A DNA stretch of 64,000 bases from Kerstersia similis (GTDB taxonomy: Bacteria; Pseudomonadota; Gammaproteobacteria; Burkholderiales; Burkholderiaceae_B), in the NCBI RefSeq assembly GCF_965139615.1, contig NZ_CBCSIQ010000005.1, positions 1-64,000 of the forward strand. Direction: 5' to 3'. Within the stretch, counting starts at the first letter, position 1. Each line of letters begins with the position of its first letter. Position numbers and translations under genes: made by a program. The notes under the pieces are model-generated. The model did no database searches. It was not told the DNA's origin and saw only the letters and a list, made by a program, of their open reading frames with translations. Of the stretch, positions 45,139 to 54,265 are shown piece after piece.

Positions 45139-45762
45139 ATGCTGACCATTCTAGGCAAACGTTCTTCCATCAACGTCCGCAAGGTGATGTGGGCCTGTGA
45201 CGAGCTGACGCTCGCCTGGCGGCAGGAGGACTGGGGCAGCGGATTCCGCGATACCCGTTCGCCCGAGTTCCTGGCCCTCAATCCGAATGCGATGGTACCG
45301 GTGTTGCGCGATGGCGATTTTGTGCTGTGGGAGTCCAATAGCATCCTGCGTTATCTGGCGAACCGCTACGATGGCGAGGTGCTATATCCCCGCGCCGCCC
45401 ATGCCAGGGCTCGGGTCGATCAGTGGCTAGATTGGCAGGCATCTGACTTGAATCGTTCCTGGAGCTATGCGTTTATGGCCTTGGTAAGAAAATCTCCCCA
45501 GCATACGGATCCGGTTCAGGTGCAGGCGTCTCTGGATGCCTGGCGTGGTTTCATGCAAGTGCTGGATGCGCGTTTGGAAAAAACCGGGGCGTTTGTTGCG
45601 GGCGCAGGTTTCAGTTTGGCGGATATTGCTGTCGGCCTGTCCGTGAATCGCTGGTTTGCAACGCCTATGGATCATCCTCGCATGCCAGCGGTCATGGATT
45701 ATTTCGCCAGATTGAAGGAGCGACCCGGCTTCTTGCTGCACGGGAGTAATGGCGTGCCTTGA
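45139..45762 (+). CDS. Glutathione S-transferase family protein
   Basis: A 207-residue GST-fold protein. The N-terminal thioredoxin-like part (LTILGKRSSINVRKVMWACD, NPNAMVPVLRDGDFVLWESN) carries the cis-proline and the WESN glutathione-binding motif. The C-terminal helical domain ends SLADIAVGLSVNRWF and PRMPAVMDYFARLKERPGF. It is likely cytosolic and used in detoxification or redox chemistry; the substrate is unknown. The ATG at 45139 is chosen by alignment with the family start. Confidence 0.85.
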   Translation: MLTILGKRSSINVRKVMWACDELTLAWRQEDWGSGFRDTRSPEFLALNPNAMVPVLRDGDFVLWESNSILRYLANRYDGEVLYPRAAHARARVDQWLDWQASDLNRSWSYAFMALVRKSPQHTDPVQVQASLDAWRGFMQVLDARLEKTGAFVAGAGFSLADIAVGLSVNRWFATPMDHPRMPAVMDYFARLKERPGFLLHGSNGVP

Positions 45763-45828
45763 GAGGCGCCTGCCGGAAGACTGCGGCGTTGACCTGAAGA
45801 AAGTGAGTTGCCTTGCCTCCTGATTGCC

Positions 45829-45846
45829 CTGTCACGGTGCTGACAT
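45829..45846 (+). promoter_or_regulatory. Candidate Pho box
   Basis: CTGTCAC-GGTG-CTGACAT fits the PhoB direct repeat of 7-base units with a 4-base spacer, one mismatch per unit against CTGTCAT. It lies 52 bases before the start of the exported phosphoesterase. The spacer is less AT-rich than usual. Confidence 0.45.
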
Positions 45847-45897
45847 GCAAGAACAGTACAAACGGGTCTTTCTTTTTTGGTTGGGTGTTTTCGCATC

Positions 45898-48000
45898 ATG
45901 TCTTCTTCCTCTTCAGATCCATCTGTTCCTTCGCCGGCACCTGCCGATTCGTCACGCCGCCGCCTGCTGCGCGGCAGTCTGGCCGCAGGGCTGTTGCCGG
46001 TGGGTGGTTCGGTGTTGCTGACAGCCTGTGGCAGCGGTCACGACAGTGACGAGAACAGCGGCACGCAACCTGGTCCGGAAACCGGGGGCGCGTCCCGTTT
46101 TGCACTGGCTGTCCTGCCGGATACCCAGTTCTATTCCCGTTACGCCACACCCGACGAGAGCAGCCAGTACAGCCGCAAGTTCGGCAGCGAACCATTCATG
46201 GCGCAGACCTACTGGATTGCCGAGCACGCCCGCGAGCTCGGCATTGCTTTCGTCGCCCACCTGGGCGATGTCGTCGATCAGGTTCGCAAGCCCGATCAAT
46301 GGAAGGTGGCCGACCAGGCCATGCGCGTACTGGAAACCGGGAAAGTGCCCTATTCCATTCTGGCGGGCAATCATGATGTGCTGAGCGATCGCGGCTATGT
46401 GGATGCCAGCAGCCAGCAAAGCGGCACCGACGCCCAGCGCGACCTGGCCGCCGAGCCCTATCTGCAGTGGTTCGGCCCGGCGCGTGCCAAATGGCAGCCG
46501 ACCTTCGGCGCCCGCGATGGCAGCGGCTTTCATGAATACCATATCTTTGAAGCCGAAGGGCAGCAGTTCATGGTGCTGTCGCTGTCCTGGCGCGTGTCCG
46601 ATGCCGGTATCGAGTGGGCGCGCCAGGTGATCGCCAAACACCCGACGGTGCCGGTCATCCTGGTCAACCATCAATTGCTCAATATCGACCGAGATGGCGT
46701 CAGTCCGCTGGAAACGCCCTATGGCCTGATGCTCTGGGACAAGCTGATCCGCGACAATGACCAGATTTTCATGACGCTCAATGGCCACCACCATGGCGCA
46801 GCGCATCTGACCAAAAAGAACGATTTCGGCCACAATGTCGAGCTGATGGTGGTCGATTACCAAATGGCCTATCAAGGCGGCAATGGCTTGATGCGGCTGT
46901 ATGAGTTCGACCTGACCCATAATCTGATCGACATCCTGTCGTTCTCGCCCTGGGTTGTGCAGAAACCTGCCGATACCTTGACGCGCTTCGATCAGGCCGT
47001 TCTGACTGCCGGCAATGAACGCCTGACGATTTCGATGAATTTTGCAGAGCGCTTCTCAGGTTTCAATAAGGCGTTCGCCGCCGGCCAGGGCAAACGTTCG
47101 GCCATTGTGGCCCAGACCAGTGCGTTGATTCTGAGCGGCTATACCGAACCGGAAGTCATCGAGCCGCGCCCACCCGTGGATAGCGATGATTACGCCCATG
47201 TCGCCGCGACAGTCGCCCACTGGCGCTTTTTTGGTGGCAGCGCGGGCACGCCCGTGCCGGTTGACCATGTCATTGCCGATGAGACCGGATCCAATCCGAT
47301 TCGCCGCGCGGCGCTCAATAGCGAGCGTGGCGTGAGCTCGGCGCGGCTGGAGGATCTGCTGTGGTCGGACGACCGCCACCACCTGTCGGCTGCCCCCGGC
47401 TCGGTGCGCTTTCTCAATACCAATAAGCGTGAGGGCCGGCTGAGCTATTTCCTGACAGAGGCCACCGCGGCGCTCAATGCCATGGAATTCGCGGATAGCG
47501 GCTACACCATCGAAGCCTTCGTGAAGCTCGACAAAGACTGGAACGCCAGCCTCCATGCCTGGATGAATATCATGACGCGCGACGGCATGCGTGGTTCGGT
47601 TCCGGGCTTTGCTGGCGGAGATCCGGAATCTCCCCCGCTGCTGTTTGCCGTATCCAGCCTGCGGGAAATCCAGTGGGAAGTGGTGACGGCGCAATCGGGC
47701 AGCCGCGCGCCGCAGGCCAGCTGGTCGGGCGAGATCATGGCCGATACCTGGGTGCACATCGCCATCGTGGCCGACCCGGCCACCAAGGAGAGCACCATGT
47801 ATATCGAGGGTGCGCCGGTACTGCGCAATTCCGGCAATGCCAGCGGCCTGGCCTCGGCCGGCGCCGCGATGCCGTGGGTAATCGGCGCAGGCAGTTGGGA
47901 GGGCGAACGCACCGATGGCTTCTTCGGCCAGCTGGGCGAAGTTCGTGTCGCCGCCACGCCGCTGGCCCCGGAGCAATGGCTGACGGCACGTCGCAGTTAA
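45898..48000 (+). CDS. Tat-exported lipoprotein metallophosphoesterase with LamG-like C-terminal domain
   Basis: A 700-residue protein with a twin-arginine signal (SSRRRLLRGSLAAG) ending in a lipobox (VLLTAC), so it should be folded before export and anchored. The calcineurin-like phosphoesterase domain spans about residues 60-340 with VLPDTQFYS, VAHLGDVVDQ, LAGNHDVLS, VNHQLLNID and LNGHHHGAAH as metal sites. The C-terminal third (about 440-700) contains a LamG/concanavalin-like beta sandwich (YTIEAFVKLDKDW, WVHIAIVADP, GFFGQLGEVRVAATPL). A Pho-box-like sequence upstream fits phosphate scavenging. Confidence 0.85.
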   Translation: MSSSSSDPSVPSPAPADSSRRRLLRGSLAAGLLPVGGSVLLTACGSGHDSDENSGTQPGPETGGASRFALAVLPDTQFYSRYATPDESSQYSRKFGSEPFMAQTYWIAEHARELGIAFVAHLGDVVDQVRKPDQWKVADQAMRVLETGKVPYSILAGNHDVLSDRGYVDASSQQSGTDAQRDLAAEPYLQWFGPARAKWQPTFGARDGSGFHEYHIFEAEGQQFMVLSLSWRVSDAGIEWARQVIAKHPTVPVILVNHQLLNIDRDGVSPLETPYGLMLWDKLIRDNDQIFMTLNGHHHGAAHLTKKNDFGHNVELMVVDYQMAYQGGNGLMRLYEFDLTHNLIDILSFSPWVVQKPADTLTRFDQAVLTAGNERLTISMNFAERFSGFNKAFAAGQGKRSAIVAQTSALILSGYTEPEVIEPRPPVDSDDYAHVAATVAHWRFFGGSAGTPVPVDHVIADETGSNPIRRAALNSERGVSSARLEDLLWSDDRHHLSAAPGSVRFLNTNKREGRLSYFLTEATAALNAMEFADSGYTIEAFVKLDKDWNASLHAWMNIMTRDGMRGSVPGFAGGDPESPPLLFAVSSLREIQWEVVTAQSGSRAPQASWSGEIMADTWVHIAIVADPATKESTMYIEGAPVLRNSGNASGLASAGAAMPWVIGAGSWEGERTDGFFGQLGEVRVAATPLAPEQWLTARRS

Positions 48001-48110
48001 GCCTCAGGCGTACCGGCTGGCCCGCCCGGGCCACGCCGTCCGCCCCAGGGCAGGACGGCACCGCCCGGTATGCCTGCTGCCGCGCTGCCACGGCAGCCAA
48101 GCCTATTGCC

Positions 48111-48157
48111 AAAAAATATGCCGCATGACGCCAGTTCTGGCGTCATGCGGCATATTT
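48111..48157 (-). terminator. Perfect 20-bp hairpin terminator
   Basis: AAATATGCCGCATGACGCCA at 48114-48133 pairs perfectly with its complement at 48138-48157 around GTTC. T residues follow on the minus strand, so it ends the receptor gene and may also stop the convergent phosphoesterase transcript. Confidence 0.9.
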
Positions 48158-48221
48158 CCAGATCCATCCTGCCGCTCCGATGCTTACAGATTGGCAGGAC
48201 CTGAACCTGGGCGTGTTGCGT

Positions 48222-50519
48222 TCAGAACCTGGCAGTGAGGTTCAGGAAGTAGGAACGGCCGTGCTCGTTGTAGGTATGGGCACCTGCGCCCAGCACATCG
48301 GCATTGCTGGTGCCTGTATTCAGGCCGGTGCGATACAGACGCTTGTTGAAGAGGTTTTCAATCCCCAGGCGCACGCTGAAATTCTTGTTGATTTCGTAAC
48401 CGCCATTCAGGCCCACCAGCGCATAGGGATTCAGGCCCGGGCGCGATACCACATCGTCGCCACGGCGAACGTCGAAATCAGCGGCTTCCTGCTTGCCGTA
48501 CCAGGTCAGGGATGCCTGCAGCGCCAAGCGCTCGCTGATGGCCCAATCCAGCCAGGAGTTGACCGTGTACTTGGGAATGATGCTCAGCGGCTGGTTATAG
48601 GTCTTGTCCTTGGACGAAATCATGTAAGTGAAGTTCGTATTCCAGGACACGGCATCTGTGAACGGAATGAAGATATTGCCTTCCAGGCCCGAGACTTCGG
48701 CCTTGGGCGTATTCACCCATTGCAGCAGATAGGGGTTCTGCGCGCCCAGGCCAGCTTGCCCGACGGGATCGACACCCGCCACAATCTTGTTCTTGTAGTC
48801 ATTGCGGAAGTAGGCCAGGCTGGCATTGAAAATGCCGTCGTCATAGGCCACACCGATTTCCTTGTTGACGCTGGTTTCGCTCTTCAGATCCGCGTTCCCT
48901 TGCAGATAGCAGCCGCCATTGGGCGTCAAAGTCGTGCGGCAACCAATGCCGCGGCTATACAGCAGATAGTTCGGATTGGCCTGGTAAAGATTCGGCGTCT
49001 TGTAGGCGCGCGCAATACCACCGCGAATTGTCCAGACATCGTTGACCATATAGGATGCCGTCAGACCGGGACTGACGTTATTGCCGAATTCCTCATGATG
49101 GTTGAAGCGCACGGTAGGCGTCAGGGTAAAGGCATCCGTCACGCGCACGTTATCTTCAATCCAGATGGCGAAGCTGCTGTATGACAATTTGCTTTGCCCA
49201 TCACGCCCCGGCACACCAATCGGCTCGAAATTCTGGTTGCCCAAGGTCAGTTTGCGGAAACTGCCAGGATCGTCCAGCGATTCATGCTTCCATTCCGCGC
49301 CCACCGTCAGCATCTGCTCCAGGCCAGCGAAATCCAGCGGCAGGCTGACATCGCCATCCAGGCGCCATTCCTTGAAGCGGCTTTCATAACGGCTTTGCGG
49401 CGAGGCGTTTTCCCCCAGGAAAGCTCCTTCCGGCCCGCCAAACAGCCCCTCGGCGCCACGAGAATTGCGGGTATAGCCGTAGCTCAACCCCAGGTTGGAT
49501 ACCCCCCAATCCCAATTGCCCTTGTGCGTCAGGCCCAGATCGGTACGATACACAATCGTGGTTTCCGAGCCCCACAGATCGCGCACCGATTGGAAGGTGG
49601 GGTTGCTCGCCGTATCTTTGCTATTCATATTCTGGGTATCGCCAGAATACAGATCGCTCTTGCGGCTATAGCCCAGATCCAGTTCCAGCGACTGACGCGA
49701 ATCAATGTCCAGAACCAGTTCGCCATTCAGATAGCGATCTCGCTTACCCGTCTTGCCAGCGGCCGCCGTGATGTCATTTTCGGTGTAAGAGCCATGGCCA
49801 TCATTCAGGTTCAAGGCATCCGGCTGCGTCTTGGCATAGCCGCCATAAAGACGGAAACCCAGTTTTTCCGCCGCCGGGCCGGACAGCAGGAATGTCGCGC
49901 GGCGGCTATGGCCTTCGTCCGAATCCTGGTGCCAATCGTTGTAGGTTGTCACCGAACCATGAAACTCTTCCGTCGGCTTCTTCGTGATGATATTGACCAC
50001 ACCCCCCATGGCGCCCGAACCATAGCGTGCCGCAGCCGGCCCGCGCAGGATTTCGACGCGCTCGATGGCTTCCGGCGGCACCCAGCCGGTATCGCCATCG
50101 GTGTCACGCTCACCGGTCCAGCCCTGGCGCGAAGCATTGCGCGAGTTGGCCGGACGGCCGTCGATCAACACCATGGTGTTATCCGGGCCCATGCCACGAA
50201 TGTCGATCTGGCGGCGATTGCCGCGCATACCGGAAGCTGCGCTGCCGGTCAGATTGACACCCGGCTCGCGCCGCAGGATTTCAGCGAGATCGGAAGCCGG
50301 CGGCCGCTTTTCCAGTTCTGCGGCAGTAATCACCGACACGCCCAATGCTTCCTTCTGCTCTTCGGCCGCTGTCCCCAACACCGTCACGGCTTCCAGTTCA
50401 CGCGACGGTTGTACGGGCTGATTCGGCTGTGCTTGCTGGGCATGCGCGACCGGCAAAGCAGACAACAAGCACACAGCGGTGGCTATCCGGTTGAACCGGA
50501 ATTGGGCATGCTGAAACAT
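48222..50519 (-). CDS. bfeA: TonB-dependent catecholate (enterobactin-type) siderophore receptor
   Basis: A 765-residue receptor of the FepA/PfeA/BfeA group for ferric enterobactin and related catecholates. It has a signal peptide (CLLSALPVAHAQ), a TonB box region (ELEAVTVLGTAAEE), a plug (QIDIRGMGPDNTMVLIDGRP) and a barrel ending NLTARF. Diagnostic FepA segments include NGGCYLQGNADLKSETSVNK, FRNDYKNKIVAGVDPVGQ, LSIIPKYTVNSWLDW and TWYGKQE. No STN domain is present, so it does not signal through FecR. It stands alone behind a Fur-like site; a BfeR-like regulator is not adjacent. Confidence 0.92.
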   Translation of the reverse strand: MFQHAQFRFNRIATAVCLLSALPVAHAQQAQPNQPVQPSRELEAVTVLGTAAEEQKEALGVSVITAAELEKRPPASDLAEILRREPGVNLTGSAASGMRGNRRQIDIRGMGPDNTMVLIDGRPANSRNASRQGWTGERDTDGDTGWVPPEAIERVEILRGPAAARYGSGAMGGVVNIITKKPTEEFHGSVTTYNDWHQDSDEGHSRRATFLLSGPAAEKLGFRLYGGYAKTQPDALNLNDGHGSYTENDITAAAGKTGKRDRYLNGELVLDIDSRQSLELDLGYSRKSDLYSGDTQNMNSKDTASNPTFQSVRDLWGSETTIVYRTDLGLTHKGNWDWGVSNLGLSYGYTRNSRGAEGLFGGPEGAFLGENASPQSRYESRFKEWRLDGDVSLPLDFAGLEQMLTVGAEWKHESLDDPGSFRKLTLGNQNFEPIGVPGRDGQSKLSYSSFAIWIEDNVRVTDAFTLTPTVRFNHHEEFGNNVSPGLTASYMVNDVWTIRGGIARAYKTPNLYQANPNYLLYSRGIGCRTTLTPNGGCYLQGNADLKSETSVNKEIGVAYDDGIFNASLAYFRNDYKNKIVAGVDPVGQAGLGAQNPYLLQWVNTPKAEVSGLEGNIFIPFTDAVSWNTNFTYMISSKDKTYNQPLSIIPKYTVNSWLDWAISERLALQASLTWYGKQEAADFDVRRGDDVVSRPGLNPYALVGLNGGYEINKNFSVRLGIENLFNKRLYRTGLNTGTSNADVLGAGAHTYNEHGRSYFLNLTARF

Positions 50520-50598
50520 AAGGGGAAGTCTCGCTCAAGAAATATCGTGCTCTATTCAGACCCTAATCAGGTCAACAACAGGCAAGATAAAAGAAAAT

Positions 50599-50620
50599 AC
50601 ATTAAGAACCATTCTCTTTC
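50599..50620 (-). promoter_or_regulatory. Candidate Fur box upstream of bfeA
   Basis: On the minus strand the sequence contains GAGAATGGTTCTTAATG, with the palindromic core AGAANNNTTCT, about 80-100 bases before the receptor start. This resembles Fur sites of Bordetella siderophore receptors. Confidence 0.5.
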
Positions 50621-50769
50621 GATTCTTACATGAAAGCGATATATGAACAAGAAACCATAAGAATCCTGTAGCGTATGGTCCACACGCAAAGATTCGTATC
50701 AGGCCTGCGATAGATAGCGGAACAGCATCCGTGGAAAAACCACCCTGGACGAAACCCTCCCCGCCTCTG

Positions 50770-50929
50770 CCCGAGACTATCTGTGCCCGAGACTATCTGT
50801 GCCCGAGACTATCTGTGCCCGAGACTATCTGTGCTTGAGACTATCTGTGCTTGAGACTATCTGTACCTGAGACTATCTGTACCTGAGACTTTCCGTACCT
50901 GAGACTTTCCGTGCCTGGGGCTTCCCCTA
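50770..50929. repeat. 16-bp minisatellite, about ten copies
   Basis: The unit CCCGAGACTATCTGTG recurs exactly every 16 bases from 50770. Four copies are identical, then come CTTGAG, CCTGAG and CCTGAGACTTTCC variants, fading into degenerate copies up to about 50980. It sits in a 500-base gene-free gap (50520-51020) between bfeA and recO. A 9-bp hairpin (CCACACTGA/TCAGTGTGG) follows at 50982-51003. Confidence 0.9.
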
Positions 50930-51020
50930 TCTGGACTTTCCAGACCGGACTTTCAATACTGAGATTCCGGGTCTGAAATTTCCACACTGATATTTCAGTG
51001 TGGATTCCCGAATCGCCCCT

Positions 51021-51632
51021 TCAGGCGGCCGGCTGATTTTGGGCCAGCCAGCGCTGCAGGTCGATCAAAACCCTGCGCGTCGCCAACTGACGGCCGGCCA
51101 GATGTTCTGCCAGGCGCTCGCGCAGGCGTGCCCGCAGGCCAGGCTCATTCTCCAGGGCGGAGAAGTCCGGTTCCGCTTCATCCAGGCCGTAGCCCGTTTC
51201 ACGCAAGAGGGTCCATTCAAAGCGGCGCAGCGCTGCTACCGCCGGCCCGCCGCTGGCCAACTGGCGCAAGGCTGCCTCATAGGCATCAAAGACTTCCGGG
51301 TAGGCGTCTTCGCGAGGCAGCAGCCGCAGCAGCAATTCATTCATATACCAGGCCGACATCAGCGCCGCCCCCGATAGAGGCATCAACCCGGCAATGTCGG
51401 CGCGCACCAGTGTCTTCACTTCCCCCGCGCCGCTCCATGAGAGCAGCAAGGGCTGGAACGTGTGCAGCACGGGACGCAAAGTGGAGTACGGGCGCTTGGC
51501 GCCCTTGGCAACCAGCGCCACGCAGCCGTGATCACGGCTGAATGCCTGGACGATCAGCGAGGTTTCCCGCCATGCTGTCGCATGCAGCAGGTAGGCAATG
51601 ACATCATTGACGCGCCTGGCGCGTTTACTCAT
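51021..51632 (-). CDS. recO: DNA repair protein RecO
   Basis: A 203-residue RecO, which with RecR loads RecA on gapped single-strand DNA. The OB-fold N-terminus reads AYLLHATAWRETSLIVQAFS with VALVAKGAKRPYSTLRPVL. The helical part follows (YMNELLLRLLPREDAYPEVF). It is somewhat shorter than most RecO proteins and lacks zinc-finger cysteines. The ATG at 51632 overlaps the era stop by 8 bases. pdxJ, which often follows, is absent. Confidence 0.88.
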   Translation of the reverse strand: MSKRARRVNDVIAYLLHATAWRETSLIVQAFSRDHGCVALVAKGAKRPYSTLRPVLHTFQPLLLSWSGAGEVKTLVRADIAGLMPLSGAALMSAWYMNELLLRLLPREDAYPEVFDAYEAALRQLASGGPAVAALRRFEWTLLRETGYGLDEAEPDFSALENEPGLRARLRERLAEHLAGRQLATRRVLIDLQRWLAQNQPAA

Positions 51633-52596
51633 ATCCCAGATCGCGCAGAGCGCTTTCACGCTCGGACCAGCCCTTGCGTACCTTGATATAGATTTCCAGG
51701 AACACGGGCTGCTCCAGCAACTTGGAAATATCCTGGCGCGCTTCGGTCGCGATGCGCTTCATGTGCTGGCCACCAGCGCCGAGCAAGATGGGGCGATGGC
51801 TCTCGCGTTCGACCACCACGCAAGCCGCAATGCGCACGCCGCCATTTTCATTTTCTTCCCATTGCTCGATCACGACGGTGCAGCCATAAGGCAGTTCGTC
51901 GCCAACCAGGCGGAAGATTTTTTCCCGGATCAACTCCGCGGCAATAAAGCGCATCGGCCGGTCAGTCAGCGTATCGGGCTCGAACATGGCTTCGCCATGC
52001 GGCAGGCCAGCAGCGATTTCCGCCAACAGGACGTCCAGCTGCTTATCCTTGGCAGCGCTGACCGGCACCACGGCATCATAGGGATGCAAGGCCGTGAGCT
52101 TCGCCACGAAGGGGAAGAGATCATTCCGCTGCTTGAGCAGATCCACCTTATTGACTGCCAGGATGACGCGCTTGCCCTTGGGCAGCAGCGGCAGCAATTT
52201 GGCGTCGCCCTCCGACCACTTGCCGGCTTCGACGACATGCACGACAACATCCACATCCGCCAGGGCCTGCGTCACGACGCGGTTCATCATGCGGTTCATG
52301 GCCCCGCCATGGCGGGTCTGGAAACCGGGGGTATCGACAAAGACGAATTGGGCATCATCCCGCGTCAGCACCCCCTGGATACGGTGGCGCGTCGTTTGTG
52401 CCTTGCGCGACACGATGGAAAGCTTGGCGCCGATCAGGGCGTTCGACAGCGTCGATTTGCCGACGTTGGGGCGGCCGACCAGCGCGACGAACCCGCAGCG
52501 GTAATCGGTATCCACAGCAGCCTCTGCCGGTATCGCCTGAGCCGATTCCGGTGTTTCAGCCGGAACGTCTGTTTCTTTGTTTTGCTCGCTGTTCAT
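51625..52596 (-). CDS. era: GTPase Era
   Basis: A 323-residue Era, an essential GTPase that binds 16S rRNA and helps assemble the 30S subunit. G motifs are GRPNVGKSTL, DTPGFQ and NKVDLL, and a C-terminal KH domain includes VVVERESHRPILLGAGGQHM. About 30 Glu/Ala/Pro-rich residues precede the G domain. It overlaps the end of rnc by 4 bases. Confidence 0.95.
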   Translation of the reverse strand: MNSEQNKETDVPAETPESAQAIPAEAAVDTDYRCGFVALVGRPNVGKSTLSNALIGAKLSIVSRKAQTTRHRIQGVLTRDDAQFVFVDTPGFQTRHGGAMNRMMNRVVTQALADVDVVVHVVEAGKWSEGDAKLLPLLPKGKRVILAVNKVDLLKQRNDLFPFVAKLTALHPYDAVVPVSAAKDKQLDVLLAEIAAGLPHGEAMFEPDTLTDRPMRFIAAELIREKIFRLVGDELPYGCTVVIEQWEENENGGVRIAACVVVERESHRPILLGAGGQHMKRIATEARQDISKLLEQPVFLEIYIKVRKGWSERESALRDLGYE

Positions 52597-53363
52597 GTGC
52601 TTTTGCGCTTCATGCGCTCCTGTTCAACCGCAACGGTCAGGGCCGACTGCGAGGATTTCTTGGCGGCCTTGCCGCGCAACGGCGCCGGACAGGCTCGCTG
52701 CGCCTGTGCCAGCGCTTCGGCTGCGGCCAGCTGTTCGGCAGCACGACGGCTGCCACCAGCGGCGGTGACATGGATATTCAAGGATGTAATGGAACACTGC
52801 AGCTCGAACTGCTGATCATGTGCCGCGCCATGGATTGCCAGCACGGTATAAACCGGCAACGGCAGCTTGCGCCCCTGCAGGAATTCCTGCAACAGGGTCT
52901 TGGCGTCCTTGCCCAAGGTATGCGGATCAACACTTTCGAGCACCGGTTCGTACAGGCGCCGGATCACCCGGCGCGCTTCTTCGAACCCGGAATCCAGGAA
53001 TACTGCCCCGAAAATGGCTTCGAGCGCATCGGCAAGAATGGAAGGACGGCGGTAACCGCCGCTCTTCAGTTCGCCTTCACCCAGGCGCAGGAACTCCGAC
53101 AGCGACAAGGTCTGGGCAATATCCGCCAACGCGGACTGCTTGACCAGATTCGCGCGAATGCGGGACAGATCGCCTTCATCCAGCCGTTCATAACGCTGGT
53201 ACAGCAAATCCGCCACCACGAAGTTCAGCACGGAATCACCCAGAAACTCCAGGCGCTCGTTGTGCTTGCCACTATGGCTGCGGTGTGTCACGGCCTGCTC
53301 CAGCAGGTCCGCATCCGTAAACTTATGGTCTATGCGCTGTTCCAGCAAACGCAAAGGGGTCAT
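52593..53363 (-). CDS. rnc: Ribonuclease III
   Basis: A 256-residue double-strand-specific RNase for rRNA and mRNA processing. The signature NERLEFLGDSVLNFVVAD is present, along with the acidic residues in DALEAIFGAVFLDSG. The dsRNA-binding domain spans about residues 150-220 (DAKTLLQEFLQGRKLPLPVY, AAGGSRRAAEQLAAAEAL). A basic, Lys/Arg-rich tail follows. The ATG at 53363 lies 4 bases after the lepB stop; a GTG at 53399 is the alternative. Confidence 0.94.
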   Translation of the reverse strand: MTPLRLLEQRIDHKFTDADLLEQAVTHRSHSGKHNERLEFLGDSVLNFVVADLLYQRYERLDEGDLSRIRANLVKQSALADIAQTLSLSEFLRLGEGELKSGGYRRPSILADALEAIFGAVFLDSGFEEARRVIRRLYEPVLESVDPHTLGKDAKTLLQEFLQGRKLPLPVYTVLAIHGAAHDQQFELQCSITSLNIHVTAAGGSRRAAEQLAAAEALAQAQRACPAPLRGKAAKKSSQSALTVAVEQERMKRKST

Positions 53364-53367
53364 TGTC

Positions 53368-54252
53368 TTATTTAAATCCGCCGATACGGCTGGGCTCACG
53401 GAAATTCATCCAGATGAAGAACGCGCGGCCAACCAGGTTTTCATCGGGTACGAACCCCCAATAGCGGCTATCCAGGCTATTGTCGCGGTTGTCACCCAAC
53501 ACAAAATAATTCCCTTCGGGCACGATGCAGCGCACGCCTTCGCGGCCATAACGGCACTGGTCGAAGTAAGGGAAGCGCCAGATCGGGTTCAGGTTCGGCA
53601 TGGCGTTTTCATTGAGCAGAATGTCATGCTTGCGCTCGCCCAGGGTCTCGATATAGCGCGCCCCATACGCCATGCGCTCAGGGTCGTAGTAATCGCCATC
53701 GCGCACATGCGGCACCACCTCGCCGTTGATCAGCAGGGTCTGGTTGATATACGCGACTTCATCACCCGGCAGGCCGACGATGCGCTTGATGTAATCCGTC
53801 TGCGGATCTACCGGATAACGGAACACCACGACATCGCCGCGCTGCGGATCCCCTACGGGGATGACTTTCTTGTCCAGCACCGGCAAACGAATGCCATAGC
53901 TGAATTTGTTCACCAGGATCAGGTCGCCGGATTGCAGTGTCGGCAACATGGAACCGGACGGAATGCGGAACGGTTCAACAATGAACGAGCGCAAGACGAA
54001 TACGAACAGAATGACGGGAAAGAAGCTGACCGCGTACTCCACCCACCAGGGGGCACGGTTCAGCTTGTTGCGCAATGCGCGCGACCGTTCCTCGGCGGAA
54101 TCCGCATCCAGCACGCCTTCCTTGAGCTGGCGCTGGATTTCCGCTTCGGCACGCGCTGCCCTGGCTTTCCTCAACCATACCCGGTCGATGATCTTGACGG
54201 CCCCCGTCAATACCAGCAGCAGAAACAATATCAGGGCGAAATTCCAGCTCAT
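53368..54252 (-). CDS. lepB: Signal peptidase I
   Basis: A 294-residue type I signal peptidase. It has an N-terminal membrane helix (FALILFLLLVLTGAVKIIDR), a second one at about residues 71-90 (VSFFPVILFVFVLRSFI), the catalytic Ser in RIPSGSMLPTLQSGD and the Lys in DYIKRIVGLPGDEV. It removes Sec signal peptides at the periplasmic face. It lies directly between lepA and rnc in the usual operon. Confidence 0.95.
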   Translation of the reverse strand: MSWNFALILFLLLVLTGAVKIIDRVWLRKARAARAEAEIQRQLKEGVLDADSAEERSRALRNKLNRAPWWVEYAVSFFPVILFVFVLRSFIVEPFRIPSGSMLPTLQSGDLILVNKFSYGIRLPVLDKKVIPVGDPQRGDVVVFRYPVDPQTDYIKRIVGLPGDEVAYINQTLLINGEVVPHVRDGDYYDPERMAYGARYIETLGERKHDILLNENAMPNLNPIWRFPYFDQCRYGREGVRCIVPEGNYFVLGDNRDNSLDSRYWGFVPDENLVGRAFFIWMNFREPSRIGGFK

Positions 54253-54265
54253 CCGCGTTCCAACC

